This document shows positions 40,223-47,832 of a stretch of DNA of 64,000 nt, piece after piece. Within the stretch, counting starts at the first letter, position 1, and every line of letters begins with the position of its first letter. Source of the DNA: an uncultured Clostridia bacterium (GTDB lineage: Bacteria > Bacillota > Clostridia > Christensenellales > Aristaeellaceae). The stretch covers positions 1-64,000 of the forward strand of contig CANQEW010000005.1 of the NCBI GenBank assembly GCA_947596085.1, written 5' to 3'. Position numbers and translations under genes: made by a program. The notes beneath the pieces were generated by a model. The model saw nothing but the letters and a program-made list of their open reading frames with translations. It did not search any database and was not told where the DNA came from.

Positions 40223-41635
40223 ATGGAAAACCGGACCAACAACTTTCTCGAAACCCAGCCCGTCGGCGCGCTGATGCGCAGATACGCGATTCCCTGTGTG
40301 ATTTCGCTGTTGGTGGCGGCGCTGTACAATATCGTCGATCAGCTCTTCATCGCCAACGCGGCCTATCTGGGCTCCCACGGCAACGCCGCCAACACGGTGG
40401 TGTTCCCGCTGACGGTCATCGCGCTGGCCATCGCCGTGATGATCGGCGACGGCTGCTGCGCGTTCGTGAGCATCTGCCTGGGCTCCGACCGGCGGGAGGA
40501 TGCCCATCGCAGCGTGGGCAACGCCGCGGCGCTGTGCGTGCTGTCGAGCCTGCTGCTCACCGCCGTCTATCTGATCTTCGACGACGAAATTCTCACCCTG
40601 TTCGGCGGCCGTGTGAACGCCGAAACCTTCGCCTGTGCGAAGGAGTACTTCTTCTGGATCGCGCTGGGCGTGCCCTTCTACATGTTCGGCCAGGCGATGA
40701 ACCCGGTGATCCGCTCGGACGGCAGCCCGAAGTTCGCGATGGCCTCCACCCTCGCCGGCGCGCTGGTGAACATCGTGCTCGATCCCCTGTTCATCTTCGG
40801 CTTCCGCTGGGGCATGATGGGCGCGGCCGTGGCCACCGTGCTCGGCCAGGTGCTGACCGCCGCGCTGGCACTCTGGTATCTCTGCCGCATGAAATCGGTG
40901 CGGCTTTCGCGCGCCAGCTTCCGCCCGAGCGCCGCGGTGATCGGCCGGACGCTTTCGCTGGGCGTCTGCTCCTTCCTCTCGCAGATTTCGCTGGTGGCGG
41001 CGATGGCGGCCATCAACAACATGCTGCGCCAGTACGGCGCGGCGGACGCGGTGTTCGGCCAGCCGCAGTACGCCCAAATCCCGATGGCGGTGGTGGGCAT
41101 CGTAATGAAGTTCTTTCAGATCGTGATCTCCATCGCCGTGGGCATGGCGGCGGGCTGCATCCCCATCGTGGGCTACAATGTGGGGGCGAACCGCCCCGAC
41201 CGGGCGCTCGCGCTGCTCAAGCGGCTGCTGCTGTGCGAGGCTGCCGTGGGAGCCGTGGCGCTGGGGATCGTCGAACTCTTCCCCCGCGCGCTCATCAATC
41301 TCTTTGGCGCGGCCAACGAGAGCGCGTACTACACGAGCTTTGCCGTGCGCTCGTTCCGCGTGTACCTGTCGATGATGATGCTGGCCACGGTGAACAAGGC
41401 GGCGTTCATCTATCTGCAGTCCCTCGGCAAGGCGTTCAGCTCGACGATGCTCTCCATGGTGCGCGAGGTGGCGTTCGGCGTGGGCCTGGCGCTGCTTCTG
41501 CCCCGCTTCTTCGCGCTGGACGGCGTGCTCTATTCGATGCCCGTCTCCGACATACTCACCTTCGCCATCACACTGATCGTGCTCCGGCACACGGTGCGAT
41601 TCCTCAAATCCGGAAACCCGCGTCACGCGATGTAA
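40223..41635 (+). CDS. MATE-family multidrug exporter
   Basis: 470 residues with 12 membrane helices in two similar halves. Family landmarks are YNIVDQLFIA (about 34-43), GDGCCAFVSICLG (about 76-88), GQAMNPVIRSDGSPKFAMAS (about 157-176) and DPLFIFGFRWGMMGAAVATV near 190-209. It resembles the NorM/MepA group, exporting cationic drugs by Na+ or H+ antiport. The ATG at 40223 follows AAGGAGGAAA; the open frame extends far upstream but through the promoter and the neighbouring gene. It is a single-gene unit with a terminator-like hairpin in its leader. Confidence 0.9.
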   Translation: MENRTNNFLETQPVGALMRRYAIPCVISLLVAALYNIVDQLFIANAAYLGSHGNAANTVVFPLTVIALAIAVMIGDGCCAFVSICLGSDRREDAHRSVGNAAALCVLSSLLLTAVYLIFDDEILTLFGGRVNAETFACAKEYFFWIALGVPFYMFGQAMNPVIRSDGSPKFAMASTLAGALVNIVLDPLFIFGFRWGMMGAAVATVLGQVLTAALALWYLCRMKSVRLSRASFRPSAAVIGRTLSLGVCSFLSQISLVAAMAAINNMLRQYGAADAVFGQPQYAQIPMAVVGIVMKFFQIVISIAVGMAAGCIPIVGYNVGANRPDRALALLKRLLLCEAAVGAVALGIVELFPRALINLFGAANESAYYTSFAVRSFRVYLSMMMLATVNKAAFIYLQSLGKAFSSTMLSMVREVAFGVGLALLLPRFFALDGVLYSMPVSDILTFAITLIVLRHTVRFLKSGNPRHAM

Positions 41636-41675
41636 CGCGGGGCGCGCGACGTGGCAATGGGTCTCCGCGAGCGCC

Positions 41676-42263
41676 TCATCCGGCCAAAATGGCGTACACG
41701 CATTCCAGCAACGTCAGGGCCAGGGCGATGTTGATGGGGCGGTAGTGCCGAAGATAGATCTTCTGGATCGCCATTCCCGCGCCGATCCACGCCGAGGTCG
41801 CGATGGTTCCCAGGGTGGCGATTCCGAGCTCAAAGAGGATCAGCACCCACAGGGACGTGCTGTAGTCCGTCACATATCCGGTCAGGGCCGTGATGCCGAA
41901 CAGGTAGATCTTCACGTTGACGAATTGCAGCACGAATCCCTTCCAGAAGGACGCCGCCTTGTCCGCGTCGCCCTCGTCCGGGCGGCTGATCGCGATATGA
42001 ATCGCCAGCCACAGGATGTACGCGGCGCCGACGTACTTCATCACCCCCAGCATGCTCGGCAGAAAGCTGCTAACGCCGTAGACGAACACCGCGCAAATCA
42101 GTTCGACGACGTAGTATCCCGCGAATATGCCGAGGAACAGGGGGCTGCCCTTCTTCCAGCCGTAGTTGGTTACGGTGTTCAGCGCGAGTATGTTCCCCGG
42201 ACCGGGAGTGAACGCGTTGATGATGGAAAACAACAGCAGATGACCGATCGCATAGCCAGGCAT
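41676..42263 (-). CDS. LysE/RhtB-family amino-acid exporter
   Basis: 195 residues, six hydrophobic segments. It carries the family N-terminal motif AFTPGPGNILAL (about 17-28) and the central helix pair, with WKGFVLQFVNVKIYLFGITAL near 107-127. LysE-type proteins export amino acids (lysine, arginine, threonine, homoserine) and protect against overload. RBS AAGGAGG precedes the ATG. It lies directly downstream of a LysR-type gene. Its promoter (-10 TATAAT at 42293-42288) lacks a -35 and has an operator centred near -67 that overlaps the regulator gene's stop codon. Confidence 0.88.
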   Translation of the reverse strand: MPGYAIGHLLLFSIINAFTPGPGNILALNTVTNYGWKKGSPLFLGIFAGYYVVELICAVFVYGVSSFLPSMLGVMKYVGAAYILWLAIHIAISRPDEGDADKAASFWKGFVLQFVNVKIYLFGITALTGYVTDYSTSLWVLILFELGIATLGTIATSAWIGAGMAIQKIYLRHYRPINIALALTLLECVYAILAG

Positions 42264-42287
42264 AAGCGGCGCCTCCTTCCGCTCATC

Positions 42288-42355
42288 ATTATACAGCGGC
42301 GGAGCGTGCGATAGGTAATATTGTTTATGTATGACTTTTTATAGGATTTTCCTAT
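42288..42355 (-). promoter_or_regulatory. lysE promoter with LysR-type operator ATAGGA-TTT-TCCTAT
   Basis: -10 TATAAT (42293-42288), no clear -35. The perfect inverted repeat ATAGGA-TTT-TCCTAT lies at 42341-42355, centred about 67 bases upstream of the predicted start, and a further ATAGG half-site at 42311-42315 lies near -35. This is the standard two-site layout of LysR activators. Confidence 0.65.
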
Positions 42356-43260
42356 GTATCATTTCGCCGATACTGCAATAGAGCATCAATGTAAATCTCG
42401 CTCAGTTCCGACAGCTTCCGGTCCCGGTTCAGGAGATAGCCGATCCGCATGGTTTCCTCCTCCTCGAGGGGGATGGAGACAATCGAATCGCCGTGCAGGT
42501 ATTTGGGGAATATCCCGCTGGAAATCGTATAGCCGTCCAGTCCGATCATGAGATTTACGATCGCGGCCCGGTCGCTGATCTTGATGCTCTTGTCCACGGT
42601 TTCATCGCTGAACAGTTCTTCCGCGAAATCCGAGGACGCATAGGCGCCCTGCACGAAGCTCAGCCGGGGATAGGGCTTCAGATCCTTCAGCGTCAATTTC
42701 TCCCGCTCTGCCAGCGGGTGCTCCCTGCGCAGGAAAACGTGCGGAGCCGCTCTGAACAGTTCGTGGAACTCCAGATCGCATTCCTCAAAGCTCCTTCGCA
42801 GCACATTTTCATTGCGCTCGCAGAGGTAGAGGACCCCCAGATCGCAAAAGCGATTCCTGACATCTTCGATGATCTGATGCGTCTGCGTCTCGTTCAGTAT
42901 GAATTCGTACCGCTCCTGTCCGAATCGCTGCACCAGTTCCACAAAGGCGTTCGCCGCGAAGGTGTAATGCTGCGTGGACACGCAAAAGCGCGTCTTGGCC
43001 GGCCGGTCGCTCACATATCTGGATTCCAGCAGTTCCATCTGCTGCACGACCTGTCTGGCGTATCCCAGGAATTCCATGCCCTCGGCCGTCAGCGCGACGC
43101 CCGTGCGGCAACGGTTAAAAATCGTGATCTTGGCTTCCCGTTCCACTTCCCTGATGGCTTCGGACAGGCTGGGCTGCGAAATGAACCGCGCCTTGGCGGC
43201 CTCGGTGATCGAGCCCTTCTCCGCGACGGTGATCAGGTATCTCAATTGCTGCAGTGTCAT
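42352..43260 (-). CDS. LysR-type transcriptional regulator 1
   Basis: 302 residues: N-terminal winged HTH (TLQQLRYLITVAEKGSITEAA onward, 2-60), linker helix, and a substrate-binding domain with two lobes (about 90-295). Its neighbours are a PQ-loop-like membrane gene upstream and lysE downstream, and both have the same ATAGGA...TCCTAT palindrome near -65, so it is very likely their activator. The ligand would be an amino acid or related metabolite. I chose ATG 43260 because GGGAGAG is suitably spaced before it; ATG 43266 is an alternative. Confidence 0.88.
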   Translation of the reverse strand: MTLQQLRYLITVAEKGSITEAAKARFISQPSLSEAIREVEREAKITIFNRCRTGVALTAEGMEFLGYARQVVQQMELLESRYVSDRPAKTRFCVSTQHYTFAANAFVELVQRFGQERYEFILNETQTHQIIEDVRNRFCDLGVLYLCERNENVLRRSFEECDLEFHELFRAAPHVFLRREHPLAEREKLTLKDLKPYPRLSFVQGAYASSDFAEELFSDETVDKSIKISDRAAIVNLMIGLDGYTISSGIFPKYLHGDSIVSIPLEEEETMRIGYLLNRDRKLSELSEIYIDALLQYRRNDT

Positions 43261-43323
43261 ATTCATCTCTCCCATCGGCATTTCCATTATAGATTGGAAT
43301 CCGGCCGAACGCAAGCCCGGCAA

Positions 43324-43366
43324 AAGCGGAAGTCCGCGTCACGTCATGTGGCGCGGACTTCCGCTT
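43324..43366 (-). terminator. Terminator after the PQ-loop-like gene
   Basis: AAGCGGAAGTCCGCG (43324-43338) and CGCGGACTTCCGCTT (43352-43366): 15 perfect pairs. On the minus strand the last arm runs into TTTTG. It separates the membrane-protein gene from the LysR gene. Confidence 0.75.
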
Positions 43367-43377
43367 CTGAAAACCCA

Positions 43378-43653
43378 TTACGCTTTATGCTGATGGTCGC
43401 TGTGCAGGTTGATGAAATACACGATCAGGTTCGCCGTCACGAACACCAGATTCAGCAGGTAGATCGCGAGCACGTAGCTATAGTTACCGGACATGACCTT
43501 GGCCGAGATGCCCGCGATATAGCCGGTGATGATGAGCAGAATGAAGGGCAGGCTCATGGCCTTCGCGCTATGGGCCTTGATGTTCTTCACGACCGACATC
43601 GGCCAGGACAGCCCAAAGCAGATCAGCATCACGGATTCGAAAATTTCAACCAT
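43378..43653 (-). CDS. Small PQ-loop-like (SemiSWEET-like) membrane protein
   Basis: 91 residues with three predicted membrane helices (about 4-20, 33-52, 60-82). The first loop WPMSVVKNIKAHSAKAMSLPF has the pattern of a PQ-loop/SemiSWEET protein (Pro in the helix break, then basic residues and Ser-Leu-Pro), although Gln of the PQ pair is Met here. Half-size PQ-loop proteins form dimers that carry sugars or other small solutes. The promoter (TTTACA-16-TACAAT) has a perfect 18-base palindrome near -65. The RBS is AAGGGGG. Substrate unknown; coregulation with a LysE exporter hints at an amino-acid or peptide related solute. Confidence 0.7.
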   Translation of the reverse strand: MVEIFESVMLICFGLSWPMSVVKNIKAHSAKAMSLPFILLIITGYIAGISAKVMSGNYSYVLAIYLLNLVFVTANLIVYFINLHSDHQHKA

Positions 43654-43687
43654 TTCGTCGTTTCCCCCTTGCTTTCGTTGCGCATCT

Positions 43688-43754
43688 ATTGTATCATAAT
43701 TTTTATGGATGTAAAATATCGAATAATGATTAAATATATAGGATATATCCTATA
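43688..43754 (-). promoter_or_regulatory. Promoter with LysR-type operator for the PQ-loop-like gene
   Basis: Minus strand TTTACA (43715-43710), a 16-base spacer and TACAAT (43693-43688). The perfect 18-base palindrome TATAGGATATATCCTATA (43737-43754) is centred about 65 bases upstream of the start. It shares ATAGGA...TCCTAT with the lysE operator. This AT-rich patch is the left part of the 43654-44067 gap; the right part is repeat copy 3. Confidence 0.7.
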
Positions 43755-43822
43755 ATAATGCGGCAGTGGGGCTGGTTTAAAAGCTATGGATGTACATAAA
43801 TTAAAAAAGTTAGTGGCGGCTG

Positions 43823-44003
43823 TTTCGGTTTGGAAAGCTTTGCTTTCCAAACCGAAAAGCGCAGCGGCGGCCCGCCATGGATGGCGATGCAAGGTTGGTA
43901 CGGAATGTCCGGCTTGATTGCTTCGCGGGCCGCCGGGGTAAGCTGGGCGCTGCCCAGACCCACCAAAGGGGCATCGCCCCTTTGGAATCCCGGCTGCTGC
44001 CGC
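43823..44003 (+). repeat. Dispersed multi-hairpin repeat, copy 3
   Basis: Hairpin A: TTTCGGTTTGGAAAGC with its complement, 16 perfect pairs, loop TTT (43823-43857). Then GGCGGCCCGC (43866-43875) paired with GCGGGCCGCC (43925-43934) around a 49-base insert, mini-hairpin CTGGGC-GCT-GCCCAG (43943-43957), hairpin B CCAAAGGGGC-ATC-GCCCCTTTGG (43963-43985), and AATCCCGGCTGCTGCCGCG. Same order as copy 2. It lies between two LysR regions with no gene inside. Confidence 0.8.
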
Positions 44004-44067
44004 GCTTAGGCGCGGGGTCTAGGGATTGACTGATGTGCACATTGGAACCAATGGATTGGAGGGAATC

Positions 44068-44943
44068 ATGGAATTACAGCAGCTTCGTTACTTTCTGGAG
44101 GTGGCACGCACCCAGCACATGACCCGCAGCGCCGAACGTCTACACATCGCCCAGCCATCGCTATCGCAGTCCATCAAGCGTTTGGAGTGGGAACTGGGGG
44201 TGGCATTATTCGCGTCGCGTGGGCGCAACATCGTACTCACCGAACAGGGCAAGTTCCTGCGCGACCGCCTCGAGCCCATCCTCGACCGGCTGGACGCGCT
44301 GCCCGAGCAGCTTCGCGCGCTGAATGATCCGGAACGCACGACGCTGCGGTTACACGTGACCGCCGCCACGCGCCTGGTCTCTGAGGCGATCATCGCCTAC
44401 CGCCGCGAACATGAAAAGCTGGGCTTTCAATTCCTACAGGCGGAGGACGCGCACCTATTCGACATCAGCGTCGAGGGGCGCTCCGCGCTTGCCGCCGCGC
44501 CGGAAGGCGCGTTTCAATTGGACGAGCCCATCTACCTGGCCGTGCCCGACTCGCCGCGCTTCGCGGGCGTGCATCGCGCGCGACTGGCGGATTTCCGCGA
44601 GGCAAAGTTCATCAGCCTGATCGCGCAGAAGCAGTTTCGGCAGGACTGCGACCGCTTTTGCGCCGAGGCGGGCTTCAGCCCGCGCATTTCCTTCGAGAGC
44701 GACAGTCCGGAGACGGTGCGCAACATGATCGCCGCGCACATGGGCGTGGGCTTCTGGCCGGCGTTCACCTGGGGCGAGCTGCGGGGCGAGGGCATGAAGC
44801 TGTTGGAGCTCTCTGAGCCCGAATGCCGGCGCGGCATCTTGATCCGTCGCGGGCAAAACCGCGTGGATTCCCGCGCGGTCGATCACTTCTATGCATTTTT
44901 ATGCGAATGGTTTACCCGCAGGGCGCGGGAGGCGGGCCGGTAG
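44068..44943 (+). CDS. LysR-type transcriptional regulator 2
   Basis: 291 residues. N-terminal HTH MELQQLRYFLEVARTQHMTRSAERLHIAQPS in the usual register (1-31), then a linker helix and a two-lobe substrate domain ending near 285. ATG 44068 has GGAGGGAATC in front. The neighbour on the right is a convergent peptide-binding protein gene, and on the left is only repeat copy 3, so no target gene suggests itself. It is not closely similar to the LysR gene at 42352 outside the HTH. The family is clear; the regulon is unknown. Confidence 0.88.
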   Translation: MELQQLRYFLEVARTQHMTRSAERLHIAQPSLSQSIKRLEWELGVALFASRGRNIVLTEQGKFLRDRLEPILDRLDALPEQLRALNDPERTTLRLHVTAATRLVSEAIIAYRREHEKLGFQFLQAEDAHLFDISVEGRSALAAAPEGAFQLDEPIYLAVPDSPRFAGVHRARLADFREAKFISLIAQKQFRQDCDRFCAEAGFSPRISFESDSPETVRNMIAAHMGVGFWPAFTWGELRGEGMKLLELSEPECRRGILIRRGQNRVDSRAVDHFYAFLCEWFTRRAREAGR

Positions 44944-44973
44944 GCGCGCGCGAAACTTCGCCGCGATGGGCGG

Positions 44974-46548
44974 CTAGTTGGTCATGAATTCGATGCCGTT
45001 GAGCATATCTCCCACGCGCAATCCGCTGAGGCCCCCCAGCGAGCGCTTGGACAGCACCGTGCCGTTGCGGAACACCAGGCCCAGCAGCGGCAGCCGCTCC
45101 ACCACCAGCATTTGTATCTGACTATAGATGGAGCGCAATTCCTCCTCGGTCTGCGCCGTTGCGACCTGTGCGAGCAGCAGCTCCATATCGTCGTTTCGGA
45201 AGCTGTTCATATTCAGGGTTCCGCCTGCCTTCAAAAGCGGCGAGAGATCCGGTATCTCACTCAGCTGAATGCCCACCAGCGCCAGATCGTAATTGCCGTT
45301 CTTGATCTCCTGCACGCACTTCGACTTGGTGTACACCGTCACCCGTGCATTCACGCCCACCTGCTGAAGATAGGACGCCACGAGATCCGCCGCGTTCTCG
45401 CGAACGTTGCTCGTCGGCTCGTTATAGGTGACGATGTTCACCGTGAGATCGCGCAGGATCACGCTTTCAATTTTATTGAGCATGCCGTCGCCGGTGAGAT
45501 CCTTCCAGCCGCACTCCAACAGCAGCTGCAGCGCGCGCTCCGGGCTATAGTAGTACACGGCGCTTTGGCTCTCGTACAGCCATCCGCCGGGATTGACCGG
45601 CACCTCGCACTGCACGCCCATGCCCAGATAGGCGTTCTCCGCGATGGACGCGCGGTCCAGCGCGTACATCACCGCCTGGCGCATCCGAATGTCGCCCATC
45701 ACGCTGGTATCCTGCAAATTCGGGATCAGCATTTCGTAATTGTTGGTCTGGTAGTCCATGCTGGTCAGATCGGCCAGCTTGCGGTTGACCGCCGCCTTGT
45801 TCGACTGCGTGCAGAGAATGTTGATCTCATTGGTGCGCAGTGCCTCCAGCGCGTCGCCGCTGTCGGCGTAGTTGACCGCCGCGACGCTGTGAATCTGGGG
45901 GTCCTTCTTCCACCACAGCGGATTGGCCTCCAGCCGCACGCCGATGCCCGTGTAGTATTGCGTATACCAGTACGGGCCCGTGCCGCGGGGCATGGCGTCG
46001 GCGATGGTGGAGCTCTGCACCACGGGGAAGGTCATCGCGTAGAGCGCACCGTAACCGGACATGCGGAAGGTCACGCGCAGCGTGCGCTCATCCACAGCCT
46101 CCATCTCCTTGATCAGCGAAACGCGGCCGTAGTAGGGGTTGTCCTCGCTGCCGTTCAAGAAGCGCTGGTAGCTCGTCACCACCTCCATCGCCGTGAGCGG
46201 CGCGCCGTTGTGGAACACGATGCCCGAGCGCAGCGTAAACGTCCAGGTGCTGCCATCCTTCGTCCAGCTGTCGGCCAGCAGCGGAACGGGCTTCATGTCG
46301 TCGTCCAGCTCCACCACGGATTCAAACACCAACTGGTTCAGGCTCACCAGATCACGCTCCGTGCACAAGAACGGATTGATCTCCACACCGCGCGCGGCCA
46401 CGTAGCCCAGCCGCAGGTCCGCGTCCATGTTGATGGTGGGCTGAACGAAGTAGTCGCCCTCGATGGCCGGGGCTTCCTCCGCCAGCGCCGCGCAGGGCAG
46501 CAGCAGGCACAGCAGCAACGCCAGCGCGCGCCTAGCGCCCATCCGCAT
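44974..46548 (-). CDS. Extracellular solute-binding protein, family 5 (peptide type)
   Basis: 524 residues. A signal peptide ends at about residue 24 (CAALAEE) without a lipobox cysteine at the cleavage point, then a family 5 binding-protein fold: LADSWTKDGSTWTFTLRSGIVFHNG (in two blocks, about 82-106), VSLIKEMEAVDERTLRVTF, and the later MRQAVMYALDR typical of OppA/DppA proteins. It would bind oligopeptides or similar for an ABC importer, but no Opp permease or ATPase gene is adjacent, so it is an orphan here or serves another purpose. The start overlaps the transglycosylase gene by 17 bases and has no strong ribosome site, suggesting translational coupling; the exact start is uncertain. Confidence 0.82.
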   Translation of the reverse strand: MRMGARRALALLLCLLLPCAALAEEAPAIEGDYFVQPTINMDADLRLGYVAARGVEINPFLCTERDLVSLNQLVFESVVELDDDMKPVPLLADSWTKDGSTWTFTLRSGIVFHNGAPLTAMEVVTSYQRFLNGSEDNPYYGRVSLIKEMEAVDERTLRVTFRMSGYGALYAMTFPVVQSSTIADAMPRGTGPYWYTQYYTGIGVRLEANPLWWKKDPQIHSVAAVNYADSGDALEALRTNEINILCTQSNKAAVNRKLADLTSMDYQTNNYEMLIPNLQDTSVMGDIRMRQAVMYALDRASIAENAYLGMGVQCEVPVNPGGWLYESQSAVYYYSPERALQLLLECGWKDLTGDGMLNKIESVILRDLTVNIVTYNEPTSNVRENAADLVASYLQQVGVNARVTVYTKSKCVQEIKNGNYDLALVGIQLSEIPDLSPLLKAGGTLNMNSFRNDDMELLLAQVATAQTEEELRSIYSQIQMLVVERLPLLGLVFRNGTVLSKRSLGGLSGLRVGDMLNGIEFMTN

Positions 46549-47209
46549 GCTCTGTAAGATTGACCCCGTAGATCTCCTTGTACTTATCATAGAAATTCAA
46601 CACTCGCTCTATGTACGTATTCGCGTTTTCGCCGGGAATGACCGCGAGCGTCCGGCCGTCCGGGCTGTACGCGGGATCCTTGAGCCATCGATCCACATCG
46701 CCCTGTCCGGAGTGATAAGCCACGGAGCTGCACGTCATGTCGCCGTTGTAGCGGTTCATCAGAAAGCCCATGTACCAGCAGCCGTAGCGGATGTTCGTCG
46801 CGGGGTCGTAGAGGCAGCCCTCCGTGTAGGTATCCCCGAACTTGCCCGCGATCCACTCGCCGGTCTCGGGCATGATCTGCATCAATCCCTGCGCGTTCAC
46901 GCCGGACGTCGCGTCCGCGCGGAAGCTGGATTCCGACATGATGATCGCCGCGATGTAGCAGGGTTCCAGCCCCTGCTCCCCCGCGTACTGCTGAATCAGC
47001 TCCCGGTACGCGATGGGATACGCCTGCAGCGTCTCTCTCAGCAGGCGGTCGCGCTTGACGTTGCCGTACCATGCAACCAATCCCACCGCCAGCGCGACTA
47101 CCAACAGCGCCGCCAATACCTTTCCCCACGCGCTCCGCCGCCTGCGCCTGCGCCGCCGGGGACGCGGCGGGGGCTGGCGGTAGCGCTCATAGCCCGTTCT
47201 TCTCTGCAT
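46532..47209 (-). CDS. Membrane-anchored lytic transglycosylase (SLT type)
   Basis: 225 residues. A very basic N-terminal tail (RPRRRRRRRR at about 17-26) precedes one membrane helix (about 30-48) and then an extracytoplasmic SLT/goose-lysozyme-like domain. The catalytic Glu is in MSESSFRAD (about 91), followed by NAQGLMQIMPETG and the VAYHSGQGDVDRWL active-site wall. It cleaves peptidoglycan glycan strands with anhydro-muropeptide formation. RBS GGAGG precedes ATG 47209, 14 bases after coaE. Operon order is polA-coaE-this gene-binding protein. Confidence 0.9.
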   Translation of the reverse strand: MQRRTGYERYRQPPPRPRRRRRRRRSAWGKVLAALLVVALAVGLVAWYGNVKRDRLLRETLQAYPIAYRELIQQYAGEQGLEPCYIAAIIMSESSFRADATSGVNAQGLMQIMPETGEWIAGKFGDTYTEGCLYDPATNIRYGCWYMGFLMNRYNGDMTCSSVAYHSGQGDVDRWLKDPAYSPDGRTLAVIPGENANTYIERVLNFYDKYKEIYGVNLTEHADGR

Positions 47210-47223
47210 ACTTCCTCCGTAAC

Positions 47224-47832
47224 TCATCCGGCGCGTGAGCGCAGGGCCTCGTACAGGCGCCGCAGCTCGGCCCGTGTCTCCTCGATGGGGCGGGCGCTGT
47301 CGATCGCGTGTGTGGCGCGCGCGTCGCGCTCCGCCATCGGCATCTGATTCGCGATGCGCGCGCGCACCTGCGTCTCGGTGAGGCCGTCGCGCTCCCGCAC
47401 GCGCGCGATCTGCGCCTCCTCGGGGGCGCTCATCGCCCAGGTTTCGTCGCAGAGCGCGTCCATGCCGCTCTCGAACAGCAGCGGCACATCCAGCACCACC
47501 ACCGGCGCGTCCGCCTCCGCGATCTCCCGGCGCGCCTCCGTCCAGACCAGCGGATGAATGATTCCCTCCAGCCGCCGCTTCGCGTCCGGGTTCGCGAACG
47601 CGACCTCCGCCAGCGCGGCGCGGTCGAGCGCGCCGTCCGGCGCGAACACCCGTGCGCCGAACTCGCGGCGGATCGCCGGCAGCGCCGCTCCGCCCGGCTC
47701 GGTCAGCGCGCGGGAAATGGCGTCCGCGTCGACGTGCGCCGCGCCCAGCGAAGCGAGATAGCGCGCGGCCTCGCTCTTCCCGCAGCCGATGCCGCCGGTC
47801 AATCCCAGCACCAGGGGCCTACTTGCATTCAC
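47224..47832 (-). CDS. coaE: Dephospho-CoA kinase
   Basis: 202 residues. It phosphorylates dephospho-CoA, the last step of coenzyme A synthesis. P-loop GGIGCGKS at 13-20, AHVDADAISR (about 32-41), the HPLVW segment (about 92-96) and VVLDVPLLFESG (about 111-122) are all in place. It starts with GTG inside the last codons of polA (14-base overlap), so it depends on polA translation. The polA-coaE arrangement is common in Firmicutes. Confidence 0.94.
   Translation of the reverse strand: MNASRPLVLGLTGGIGCGKSEAARYLASLGAAHVDADAISRALTEPGGAALPAIRREFGARVFAPDGALDRAALAEVAFANPDAKRRLEGIIHPLVWTEARREIAEADAPVVVLDVPLLFESGMDALCDETWAMSAPEEAQIARVRERDGLTETQVRARIANQMPMAERDARATHAIDSARPIEETRAELRRLYEALRSRAG

Noticed and set aside
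40180-41745. 521-codon frame overlapping the MATE gene in another frame
   Set aside because: It begins inside the leader hairpin without a ribosome site and its translation is Arg/Gly/Ala-rich without membrane helices, while the MATE frame is unmistakable.
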